This document shows, one piece after another, positions 12,548 to 24,199 of a DNA stretch of 64,000 nucleotides (the stretch's first letter is position 1; every line of letters begins with the position of its first letter). Source of the stretch: Hydractinia symbiolongicarpus (Eukaryota; Cnidaria; Hydrozoa; Anthoathecata; Hydractiniidae); contig NC_079879.1 of NCBI RefSeq assembly GCF_029227915.1, forward strand, positions 28,278,501-28,342,500, read 5' to 3'. The notes under the pieces are model-generated. The model saw only the letters and a list, made by a program, of their open reading frames with translations, did not search any database and was not told the DNA's origin. The translations under genes and the position numbers were made by a program.

Positions 12548-15500
12548 GGTCCCACAGTAAAAAATGACTTATTTATCTAATTTTTTGAATAAAGCGCTAC
12601 CACAGCGCCCAGTATAATCGCTGAATTCAAGCAGTCTTATCAAATTAAGAAGAATGTTATTTCTTGGAGTCCAACTGTCTCATTTATTACATTTATGAGG
12701 TCAAAATCCAAAATCTGTTCAATTAAGTCCCACAGTCAATTGTTTCACAGTTAAATGCGACGCAACCTAGTAATATCAGAAACATATCGCTAAACAGATG
12801 TTCGTACGAATATGTGACGCAATGGTTGTAATTCATACGGACTGATACCGTTAGAAAGTCATTGAAATATAGTTTCTGAAACTTTCTCTATTCCTTGAGC
12901 GCGAGCTAACGGCTAGGAATGGTCCCACAGTAAAAAATGATTTTTTTATCTACATTTTCAAATAAAGCGCTACCACAGCTCCCAGTGTAATCGCTGAGTT
13001 CCAGCAATCATGTCAAGCTAAGAAAAATGTTATTTCTTGGAGTCCAATTGTCTCTTTTATCACATTTTTAAGGTCAAAGTCCAAAATCAGTTCAAAAAGG
13101 TCCCACAGTCAATCGTTTCACTGTTAAAAGCGATGAAACCTAATAGAATCAGAAAGATATCGCTAAATGCATGTTGCTACAAATATGTGACGCAACCGTC
13201 GTAACTCACACGGACTGATACCGTTAGAAAGTCAATTAAATGTAGTTTTTGAAGCTGTCTCTATTTCTGGAGCGCGTGCTAACGGCTAGGAATGGTCCCA
13301 CAGTAAAAAATGAAATTTTTATCTACATTTTCAAATAAAGCGCTACCAGAGCGCCCAGTGTAATCGCTTAGTTCCAGCAATCATGTCAAATTAAGAAGAA
13401 TGTTATTTTTCGGAGTCCAATTGTCTCATTATAACATTAATAAGGTCACAGTTCAAAAGCAGTTCAATAAAGTACTACAGTCAATTGTCTCACTGTTAAA
13501 ATGAAACTTAGTAATATCAGAAAAATATCGCTAAATGCATGTTGGTACGAATATGTGACGCTACCGTTGTAACTCAAACGAGCTGATACCGATAGAAAGT
13601 CAATGAAATGTAGTTTTTGAAGCTGTCTCTATTACTTCAGCGCGCACTAGCGGTTAGTATTGGTCCCACAGTAAAAAATGACTTATTTATCTAATTTTTT
13701 TAATAAAACAATAACACAGCGTCCTGTATAATTGCTGAGTTACAGCAATCATTTCATATTAAGAAAAATGTTATTTCTTGGAGTCCAATTGTCTCATTTA
13801 TCACATTTTTAAGGTCAAAGTTTAAAATCAGTTCAATTAAGTCCCACAGTCAATTGTTTCACAGTTAAAAGCGACGCAACCTAGTAATATCAGAAACATC
13901 TCGTAAACAGATGTTGGTACGAATATGTGACGCAATCGTTGTAATTCATACGGACTGATACCGTTGGAAAGTCAATGAAATATAGTTTTTGAAACTGTCT
14001 CTATTTCTTGAGCGCAAGCTAACGGCTAGGATTGGTCCCACAGTACAAAATGAATTTTTTATCTACATTTTTAAATAAAGCGCAACCACAGCTCCAAGTG
14101 TAATCGGCGAGGTCAAGCAATCATGTTAAACTAAGAAAAATGTTATTTCTTGGAGTCCAATTGTCTCATTTATCACATTTATAAGATTAAAGTCCAAAAT
14201 CAGTTCAATAAAGTCCCACAGTCAATCGTTTCACTGTTAAAAGCGATGAAACCTAATAGTATCAGAAAGATATCGCTAAATGCATGTTGGTACAAATATG
14301 TGACGCAACCGTCGTAATTCGCACGGACTGATACCGTTAGAAAGTCAATTAAATCTAGTTTTTGAAGCTGTCTCTATTTTTGGAGCGCGTGCTAACAGCT
14401 AAGAATGGACCCACAGTAAAAATTATTTTTGTATCTACATTTTCAGATAAAGCGCTACCAGAGCGCCCAGTGTAATTGCTTAGTTCCAGCAATCTTATCA
14501 AATTAAGAAGAATGTTATTTCTTGGAGTCCAACTGTCTCATTTATTACATTTATGAGGTCAAAATCCAAAATCTGTTCAATTAAGTCCCACAGTCAATTG
14601 TCTCACTGTTAAAATGAAACCTAGTAATATCAGAAAAATATCGCTAAATGCATGTTGGTACGAATATGTGACGCTACCGTTGTAACTCAAACGAGCTGAT
14701 ACCGATAGAAAGGCAATGAAATGTAGTTTTTGAAGCTGTTTCTATTACTTCAGCGCGCGCTAGCGGTTAGTATTGGTCCCACAGTAAAAAATGACTTATT
14801 TATCTAATTTTTTGAATAAAGCAATAACACAGCGTCCAGTATAATTTATGAGTTACAGCAATCATTTCATATTAAGAAGAACGTTACTTCTTGGTGTCCA
14901 GTTGTCTCATTATCACTTTTATAAGGTGAAATTGGTCCCACAGTAAAAAATGACTTATTTATCTACATTTTTAAATGAAGCGCTACCACAGCGCCCAGTG
15001 TAATCGCTGAATTCCAGCAATCTTGTCAAATTAAGAAGAATGTTATTTCTTGGAGTCCAACTGTCTCATTTTGTCACATTTATAAGGTCAAAATCCAAAA
15101 TCCGTTCAATTAAGTCCCACAGTCAATTGTTTCACAGTTAAATGCGACGCAACCTAGTAATATCAGAAACATCTCGTAAACAGATGTTGGTACGAATATG
15201 TGACGCAATTGTTGTAATTGATACGGACTGATACCGTTGGAAAGTAAATGAAATATAGTTTTTGAAACTGTCTCTATTTCTTGAGCGCAAGCTAACGGCT
15301 AGGATTGGTCCCACAGTACAAAATGAATTTTTTATCTACATTTTCAAATAAAGCGCTACCACAGCTCCAAGTGTAATCGGTGAGGTCAAGCAATCATGTT
15401 AAACTAAGAAAAATGTTATTTCTTGGAGTCCAATTGTCTCATTTATCACATTTATAAGATCAAAGTCCAAAATCAGTTCAATAAAGTCCCACAGTCAATC

Positions 15501-16206
15501 GTTTCACTGTTAAAAGCGATGAAACCTGATAGTATCAGAAAGATATCGCTAAATGCATGTTGGTACAAATATGTGACGCAACCGTCGTAATTCGCACGGA
15601 CTGATACCGTTAGAAAGTCAATTAAATCTAGTTTTTGAAGCTGTCTCTATTTCTGGAGCGCGTGCTAACGGCTAGGAATGGTCCCACAGTAAAAAATGAA
15701 ATTTTTATCTACATTTTCAAATAAAGCGCTACCAGAGCGCCCAGTGTAATCGCTTAGTTCCAGCAATCATGTCAAATTAAGAAGAATGTTATTTTTCGGA
15801 GTCCAATTGTCTCATTATAACATTAATAAGGTCACAGTTCAAAAGCAGTTCAATAAAGAACTACAGTCAATTGTCTCACTGTTAAAATGAAACCTAGTAA
15901 TATCAGAAAAATATCGCTAAATGCATGTTGGTACGAATATCTGACGCAACCGTTGTAATTCAAACGAGCTGATACCGATAGAAAGTCATTGAAATGTAGT
16001 TTTTGAAACTGTCTCTATTACCTCAGCGCGCGGTAGCGATTAGGATTGGTCCCACAGCAAAAAATGACTTATTTATCTAATTTTTTGAATAAAGCAATAA
16101 TACAGCGTCCAGTATAATTGCTGACTTACAGCAATCATTTCATATTAAGAAGAACGTTACTTCTTGGAGTCCAGTTGTCTCATTATCACATTTATAAGGT
16201 GAAATT
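12548..16206 (+). repeat. Segmental repeat, first member (offset 3,659 bp) plus spacer monomers
   Basis: Unit starts are 12548, 12921, 13294, 13662, 14034, 14407, 14775 (159 bp), 14934, 15307, 15680 and 16048 (159 bp). The run 12548-14033 (373, 373, 368, 372 bp) reappears unit for unit at 16207-17692, always 3,659 bp away, and similarity continues about 100 bp further. Unit 13662 is a chimera: it starts as the short-unit variant (ATAACACAGCGTCCTGTATA) and switches after CATATTAAG to the ordinary monomer, restoring full length. Confidence 0.9.
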
Positions 16207-17960
16207 GGTCCCACAGTAAAAAATGACTTATTTATCTAATTTTTTGAATAAAGCGCTACCACAGCGCCCAGTATAATCGCTGAATTCCAGCAATCTTGTC
16301 AAATTAAGAAGAATGTTATTTCTTGGAGTCCAACTGTCTCATTTATCACATTTATAAGGTCAAAATCCAAAATCTGTTTAATTAAGTCCCACAGTCAATT
16401 GTTTCACAGTTAAAAACGACGCAACCTAGTAATATCAGAAACATATCGCTAAACAGATGTTCGTACGAATATGTGACGCAATGGTTGTAATTCATACGGA
16501 CTGATACCGTTAGAAAGTGAATGAAATATAGTTTCTGAAACTGTCTCTATTCCTTGGGCGCGAGCTAACGGCTAGGAATGGTCCCACAGTAAAAAATGAT
16601 TTTTTTATCTACATTTTCAAATAAAGCGCTACCACAGCTCCCAGTGTAATCGCTGAGTTCCAGCAATCATGTCAAACTAAGAAAAATGTTATTTCTTGGA
16701 GTCCAATTGTCTCTTTTATCACATTTATAAGGTCAAAGTCCAAAATCAGTTCAAAAAGGTCCCACAGTCAATCGTTTCACTGTTAAAAGCGATGAAACCT
16801 AATAGAATCAGAAAGATATCGCTAAATGCATGTTGGTACAAATATGTGACGCAACCGTCGTAACTCACACGGACTGATACCGTTAGAAAGTCAATTAAAT
16901 GTAGTTTTTGAAGCTCTCTCTATTTCTGGAGCGCGTGCTAACGGCTAGGAATGGTCCCACAGTAAAAAATGAAATTTCTATCTACATTTTCAAATAAAGC
17001 GCTACCAGAGCGCCCAGTGTAATCGCTTAGTTCCAGCAATCATGTCAAATTAAGAAGAATGTTATTTTTTGGAGTCCAATTGTCTCATTATAACATTAAT
17101 CAGGTCACAGTTCAAAAGCAGTTCAATAAAGTACTACAGTCAATTGTCTCACTGTTAAAATGAAACCTAGTAATATCAGAAAAATATCGCTAAATGCATG
17201 TTGGTACGAATATGTGACGCTACCGTTGTAACTCAAACGAGCTGATACCGATAGAAAGTCAATGAAATGTAGTTTTTGAAGCTGTCTCTATTACTTCAGC
17301 GCGCGCTAGCGGTTAGTATTGGTCCCACAGTAAAAAATGACTTATTTATCTAATTTTTTGAATAAAGCAATAACACAGCGTCCTGTATAATTGCTGAGTT
17401 ACAGCAATCATTTCATATTAAGAAAAATGTTATTTCTTGGAGTCCAATTGTCTCATTTATTACATTTATAAGGTCAAAGTTTAAAATCAGTTCAATTAAG
17501 TCCCACAGTCAATTGTTTCACAGTTAAAAGCGACGCAACCTAGTAATATCAGAAACATCTCGTAAACAGATGTTGGTAGGAATATGTGACGCAATCGTTG
17601 TAATTCATACGGACTGATACCGTTGGAAAGCCAATGAAATACAGTTTTTGAAACTGTCTCTATTTCTTGAGCGCAAGCTAACGGCTAGGATTGGTCCCAC
17701 AGTACAAAATGAATTTTTTATCTACATTTTTAAATAAAGCGCTACCACAGCTCCCAGTGTAATCGCTGAGGTCAAGCAATTATGTTAAACTAAGAAAAAT
17801 GTTATTTCTTGGAGTCCAATTGTCTTATTTATCACATTTATAAGGTCAAAGATTAAAATCAGTTCAATTAAATCCCACAGTCAATTGTTTCACAGTTAAA
17901 AGCGGCACAACCTTGTAATATCAGAAAAATATCGCTAAATACATGTTGGTACGAATATGT
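16207..17960 (+). repeat. Segmental repeat, second member (offset 3,659 bp)
   Basis: Unit starts are 16207, 16580, 16953, 17321 and 17693. Unit lengths and diagnostic variants match 12548-14034, including the chimeric unit (17321 matches 13662). Duplication therefore happened after the chimera formed. The right end runs into the 467-bp duplication that follows. Confidence 0.88.
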
Positions 17961-17961
17961 G

Positions 17962-18894
17962 ACGGAACCGTTGTAACTCAAACGAGCTGATAGCGACAGA
18001 AAGTCAATGAAATGTAGTTTTTGAAACTGTCTCTATTACTTCAGCGCGTGCTAGCGGTTAGGATTGGTCCCACAGGAAAAAATGACTTATTTATCTAATT
18101 TTTTGAATAAAGCAATAACACAGCGTCCAGTATAATTGCTGAGTTACAGCAATCTTTTCATATTAAGAAGAACGTTACTTCTTGGAGTACAGTTGTCTCA
18201 TTATCACATTTATAAGGTGAAATTCCAAAATCAGTTCAATTAAGTCCTACAGTCAATCGTTTCACTGTTAAAAGCGATGCAACCTAGTAATATCAGAAAA
18301 ATATCGCTAAATGCATGTTGGTACGAATATGTGACGCAGCTGTCGTAACTCACACGGACTGATACCGTTAGAAAGTCAATTAAATGTAGTTTTTGAAACT
18401 GTCTCTATTTCTTCAGCGCGCGCTAGCAACGGAACCGTTGTAACTCAAACGAGCTGATACCGACAGAAAGTCAATGAAATGTAGTTCTTGAAACTGTCTC
18501 TATTACTTCAGCGCGTGCTAGCGGTTAGGATTGGTCCCACAGGAAAAAATGACTTATTTATCTAATTTTTTGAATAAAGCAATAACACAGCGTCCAGTAT
18601 AATTGCTGAGTTACAGCAATCTTTTCATATTAAGAAGAACGTTACTTCTTGGAGTCCAGTTGTCTCATTATCACATTTATAAGGTGAAATTCCAAAATCA
18701 GTTCAATTAAGTCCATCAGTCAATCGTTTCACTGTTAAAAGCGATGAAACCTAATAATATCAGAAAAATATCGCTAAATGCATGTTGGTACGAATATGTG
18801 ACGCAACCGTCGTAATTCACACGGACTGATACCGTTAGAAAGTCAATTAAATGTAGTTTTTGAAACTGTCTCTATTTCTTCAGCGCGCGCTAGC
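17962..18894 (+). repeat. Out-of-register 467-bp tandem duplication
   Basis: The segment 17962-18427 is followed at about 18429 by a second copy running to 18894, offset 467 bp. This equals one monomer plus 95 bp, so the unit 18066-18532 is 467 bp long instead of 372. At the junction GCTAGC is followed directly by AACGGAACCG, where normal units continue GCTAGCGGTTAGG. Copies differ at several sites, so the event is not the newest in the window. The monomer phase is broken, which ordinary unequal exchange between aligned monomers would not do. Confidence 0.9.
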
Positions 18895-18904
18895 GGTTAG
18901 GATT
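18533..18904 (+). repeat. Full-length monomer of the short-unit family (candidate parent)
   Basis: This 372-bp unit matches the 159-bp units through AAGGTGAAATT, then continues with CCAAAATCAGTTCAATTAAG and the ordinary right half to the next GGTCCCACAG at 18905. Removing 18692-18904 (213 bp) gives exactly the 159-bp unit. ATT occurs at both ends of the removed stretch (18689-18691 and 18902-18904). It may be the ancestor, or a short unit repaired by gene conversion. Confidence 0.8.
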
Positions 18905-19887
18905 GGTCCCACAGTACAAAATGACTTATTTATCTAATTTTTTGAATAAAACAATAACACAGCGTCCAGTATAATTGCAGAGTTACAGCAATCGTTTCAT
19001 ATTAAGAAGAACGTTACTTGTTGGAGTCCAATTGTCTCATTATAACATTTAAAATATCAAAGTCTAAAATAAGTTTAATTAAGTCCCACAGACAGTTGTT
19101 TAACATTTAAAAGCGACGCAACCTAGTAATATCAGAAACATATCGCTAAATACATGATGGTACGAAATGTGACGCAATCGTTGTAATTCAACCGGACTGA
19201 TACCGTTAGAAAATCAATGAAATATAGTTTTTGAAACTGTCTCTATTTCTTTGGCGGGTGCTAACGGCTAGGATTGGTCCCACAGTAAAAAATGACATAT
19301 TTAAATACATTTTTAAATAAAGCGCTACCAGAGAGCCCAGTGTAATTGCTTAGTTCCAGAAATCATGTCAAATTAAGAATAATGTTGTTTTTTGGAGTTC
19401 AATAGCCTCATTATAACATTAGTAAGGTCACAGTCCAAAGTCAGTTCAATAAAGTCCTAAAGTCAATTGTTTCACTGTTAAAAGCGATGAAGCCTATTAA
19501 TATCAGAACTATATCGCTAAATAGATGTCGGTACGAATATGTGACGCAATCGTTGTAGTTTATCCGGACTGATACCGTTAGAAAGTCAATGTAATATAGT
19601 CTTTGAAATTTTTTATCAATTTCTTTAGCGCCTGCTAACGGTTAGGATTGGTCCCACAGTAAAAAATGACTTATTTATCTAAATATTTAAATGAAGCGCT
19701 ACCACAGCGCCCAGTGTAATCGCTGAATTCCAGCAATCTTGTCAAATTAAGAAGAATGTTCATTCTTGGAATCCAACTGTCTCATTTATCACATTTATAA
19801 TGTCAAAATCCAAAATCTGTTCAATTAAGTCCCACAGTCATTTGTTTCACAGTTAAAAACGACGCAACCTAGTAATATCAGAAACAT
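18905..19887 (+). repeat. Diverged full-length monomers
   Basis: Unit starts are 18905, 19276 and 19650 (371, 374, 372 bp; the last overlaps the next segment). These carry more private substitutions than their neighbours, for example AAAATATCAAAGTC in place of ATAAGGTCAAAGTC near 19050. They look like older, less homogenised copies. Confidence 0.85.
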
Positions 19888-21318
19888 ATCACTAAACAGA
19901 TGTTTGTACGAATAAGTGACGCAATCGTTGTAACTCAACGAGCTGATACCGATAGAAAGTCAATGAAATGTAGTTTTTGAAACTGTGTGTATTACTTCAG
20001 CGCGCGCTAGCGGTTAGGATTGCTCCCACAGTAAAAAATGACTTATTTATCTAATTTTTTGAATAAAGCAATAACACAGCGTCTAGTATATTTGCTGAGT
20101 TACAGCAATCATTTCATATTAAGAAGAACGTTACTTCTTGGAGTCCAGTTTTCTCATTATCACATATATAAGGTGAAATTGGTCCCACAGTAAAAAATGA
20201 ATTTTTTATCTACATTTTTAAATAAAGCACTACCACAGCTCCCAGTTTAATCGCTGAGTTCCAGCAATCATGTCAAACTAAGAAAAATGTTTTTTCTTGG
20301 AGTACAACTGTCTCATTTATCACATTTATAAGTTCAATGTCCAAAATCAGTTCAATTAAGTCCCACAGCCAATTGTTTCACATTTAAAAGCGACGCAACC
20401 TAGTAATATCAGAAACATATCGCTAAATGCATGTTGGTACGAATATGTGACGCAACCGTCGTAACTCACACGGCCTGATACCGGCAAAAAGTCAATTAAA
20501 AGTAGTTTTTGAAACTGCCTCTATTTCTTCAGAGCGCGCTAGCGGTTAGGATTGGTCCCCCAGTTTAAAATGACTTATTTATCTATTTTTTTGAATAAAG
20601 CAATAACACAGCGGCCAGTATAATTGCTGAGTTACACCAATCATTTCATATTAAGAAGAACTTACTTCTTGGAGTCCAGTTGTCTCATTATAACATTCAA
20701 AAGGTCAAAGTCTAAAATCAGTTCAATTAAGTCCCACAGACAGTTTTTTAACATTTTAAAGCGACGCAACGTAGTAATATCAGAAACATATCGCTAAATG
20801 CATGTCGGTACGAATGTGTGACGCAACCGTTGTAACTCAAACGGACTGATACCGTTAGAAAGTCAATGTAATATAGTCTTTGAAATTGTCTCAATTTCTT
20901 TAGCGCCTGCTAACGGCTAGGATTGGTCCCACAGTAAAAAATGACTCATTTATCTAAATATTTAAATGAAGCGCTGGCACAGCGTGCAATGTAATCACTG
21001 AATTCCAGCAATCTTGTCAAATTAAGAAGAATGTTATTTCTTGGAGTCCAACTGTCTCATTTATCACATTTATAAGGTCAAAATCCAAAATCTGTTCAAT
21101 TAAGTCCCACAGTCAATTGTTTCACAGTTAAAAACGACGCAACCTGGTAATATCAGAAACATATCACTAGACAGATGTTTGTACGAATATGTGACGCAAT
21201 CGTTGTAATTCATCCGGACTGATACCGTTAGAAAGTCAATGAAATATAATTTTTGAAACTGTCTCTATTTCTTGAGCGAGTGCTAACGGCTAGGATTGGT
21301 CCAACAGTACAAAATGAA
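19888..21318 (+). repeat. Segmental duplication, copy 1 (offset 1,834 bp)
   Basis: Unit starts inside are 20022 (159 bp), 20181, 20554, 20925 and 21298. The copy at 21722-23152 has the same series 159, 373, 371, 373 exactly 1,834 bp downstream and shares rare variants such as CAACGAGCTGATACC, GTGTGTATTACTTC, GCACAGCG(G)CCAG and GCGCTGGCAC. The phase decamer at 20022 is mutated to GCTCCCACAG. Confidence 0.93.
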
Positions 21319-21484
21319 AAGCGACGCAACCTAATAGTATCAGAAAGATATCGCTAAATGCATGTTGGTACGAATATGTGACGCAACCGTCTTAACTCAC
21401 ACGGACTGATACCGTTCGAAAGACAATTAAATGTAGTTTTTGAAGCTGTCTCTATTTTTGGAGCGCGTGCTAACGGATAGGAAT
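21298..21484 (+). repeat. 187-bp deleted monomer
   Basis: The unit starts normally (GGTCCAACAGTACAAAATGAA), then at about 21318 jumps to AAGCGACGCAACCTAATAG, losing about 186 bp of the left-central part. The junction marks the right end of the 1,834-bp-offset duplication's first copy. It is unlike the 159-bp deletion and is seen once. Confidence 0.9.
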
Positions 21485-21721
21485 GGTCCCACAGTAAAAA
21501 ATGATTTTTTTATCTACATTTTCAAATGAAGCGCTACCAGAGCGCCCAGTGTAATCGCTTAGTTCCAGCAATCATGTCAAATTAAGAAGAATGTTATTTT
21601 TTGGAGTCAAATTGTCTCATCATAACATTTATAAGGTCACAGTCCAAAATCAGTTCAATAAAGTACTACAGTCAATTGTTTCACTGTTAAATGCGATGAA
21701 GCCTAATAGAATCAGAAAGAT

Positions 21722-23152
21722 ATCACTAAACAGATGTTTGTACGAATATGTGACGCAATCGTTGTAACTCAACGAGCTGATACCGATAGAAAGTCAATGA
21801 AATGTAGTTTTTGAAACTGTGTGTATTACTTCAGCGCGCTCTAGCGGTTAGGATTAGTGCCACAGTAAAAAATGACTTATTTATCTAATTTTTTGAATAA
21901 AGCAATAACACAGCGTCCAGTATATTTGCTGAGTTACAGCAATCATTTCATATTAAGAAGAACGTTACTTCTTGGAGTCCAGTTTTCTCATTATCACATT
22001 TATAAGGTGAAATTGGTCCCACAGTAAAAAATGAATTTTTTATCTACATTTTTAAATAAAGCACTACCACAGCTCCCAGTTTAATCGCTGAGTTCCAGCA
22101 ATCATGTCAAACTAAGAAAAATGTTATTTCTTGGAGTACAACTGTATCATTTATCACATTTATAAGGCCAATGTCCAAAATCAGTTCAATTAAGTCCCAC
22201 AGCCAATTGTTTCACATTTAAAAGCGACGCAACCTAGTAATATCAGAAACATATCGCTAAATGCATGTTGGTACGAATATGTGACGCAACCGTCGTAACT
22301 CACACGGACTGATACCGGCAGAAAGTCAATTAAAAGTAGTTTTTGAAGCTGTCTCTATTTCTTCAGAGCGCGCTAGCGGTTAGGATTGGTCCCCCAGTTC
22401 AAAATGACTTATTTATCTATTTTTTTGAATAAAGCAATAACACAGCGGCCAGTATAATTGCTGAGTTACAGCAATCATTTCATATTAAGAAGAACTTACT
22501 TCTTGGAGTCCAGTTGTCTCATTATAACATTCAAAAGGTCAAAGTCTAAAATCAGTTCAATTAAGTCCCACAGACAGTTTTTTAACATTTTAAAGCGACG
22601 CAACGTAGTAATATCAGAAACATATCGCTAAATGCATGTCGGTACGAATGTGTGACGCAACCGTTGTAACTCAAACGGACTGATACCGTTAGAAAGTCAA
22701 TGTAATATAGTCTTTGAAATTGTCTCAATTTCTTTAGCGCCTGCTAACGGCTAGGATTGGTCCCACAGTAAAAAATGACTTATTTATCTAAATATTTAAA
22801 TGAAGCGCTGGCACAACGTGCAATGTAATCGCTGAATTCCAGCAATCTTGTCAAATTAAGAAGAATGTTATTTCTTGGAGTCCAACTGTCTCATTTATCA
22901 CATTTATAAGGTCAAAATCCAAAATCTGTTCAATTAAGTCTCACAGTCAATTGTTTCACAGTTAAAAACGACGCAACCTAGTAATATCAGAAACATATCA
23001 CTAAACAGATGTTTGTACGAATATGTGACGCAATCGTTGTAATTCATCCGGACTGATACCGTTAGAAAGTCAATGAAATATAATTTTTGAAACTGTCTCT
23101 ATTTCTTGAGCGCGTGCTAACGGCTAGGATTGGTCCCACAGTACAAAATGAA
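21722..23152 (+). repeat. Segmental duplication, copy 2 (offset 1,834 bp)
   Basis: Unit starts are 21856 (159 bp; decamer mutated to AGTGCCACAG), 22015, 22388, 22759 and 23132. It matches 19888-21318. Here the last unit is intact, showing what the 187-bp unit of copy 1 lost. Confidence 0.93.
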
Positions 23153-24155
23153 TTTTTTATCTACAATTTTAAATAAAGCGCTACCACAGCGCCCAGTGTT
23201 ATCGCTGAATTCCCGGAATCTTGTCAAACTAAGAAAAATGTTATTTCTTGGAGTCCAATTGTCTCTTTTATCACATTTATAAGGTCAAAGTCCAAAATCA
23301 GTTCAATAAAGTCTCACAGTAAATCGTTTCACTGTTAAAGCGATGAAACCTAATAGTATCAGAAAGATATCGCTAAATGCATGTTGGTACGAATATGTGA
23401 CGCAACCGTCGTAACTCAAACGGACTGATACCGTTAGAAAGTCAAGGTAATATAGTCTTTGAAATTGCCTCAATTTCTTTGGCGCCTGCTAACGGCTAGG
23501 ATTGGTCCCACAGTAAAAAATGACTTATTTATCTAAATATTTAAATGAAGCGCTGGCACAGCGTGCAATGTAATCGCTGAATTCCAGCAATCTTGTCAAA
23601 TTAAGAAGAATGTTATTTCTTGGAGTCCAACTGTCTCATTTATCACATTTATAAGGTCAAAATCCAAAATCTGTTCAATTAAGTCCCACAGTCAATTGTT
23701 TCACAGTTAAAAACGACGCAACCTAGTAATATCAGAAACATATCACTAAACAGATGTTTGTACGAATATGTGACGCAATCGTTGTAATTCATCCGGACTG
23801 ATACCGTTAGAAAGTCAATGAAATATAATTTTTGAAACTGTCTCTATTTCTTGAGCGCGTGCTAACGGCTAGGATTGGTCCCACAGTACAAAATGAATTT
23901 TTTATCTACAATTTTAAATAAAGCGCTACCACAGCGCCCAGTGTTATCGCTGAATTCCCGCAATCTTGTCAAACTAAGGAAAATGTTATTTCTTGGAGTC
24001 CAATTGTCTCTTTTATCACATTTATAAGGTCAAAGTCCAAAATCAGTTCAATAAAGTCTCACAGTAAATCGTTTCACTGTTAAAGCGATGAAACCTAATA
24101 GTATCAGAAAGATATCGCTAAATGCATGTTGGTACGAATATGTGACGCAACCGTC
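22666..24155 (+). repeat. Two-monomer (745-bp) tandem duplication
   Basis: The units at 22759 and 23132 (373 and 372 bp) recur at 23504 and 23877 with the same lengths and 745-bp offset. Both pairs share AAATATTTAAATGAAGCGCTGG, the altered AATATAATTTTTGAAAC and CAGTGTTATCGCTGAATTCC. Differences are few. The left copy also overlaps the 1,834-bp-offset duplication, so that event and this one are nested. Confidence 0.93.
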
Positions 24156-24199
24156 GTAACTCACACGGACTGATACCGTTCGAAAGTCAATTAAATGTA

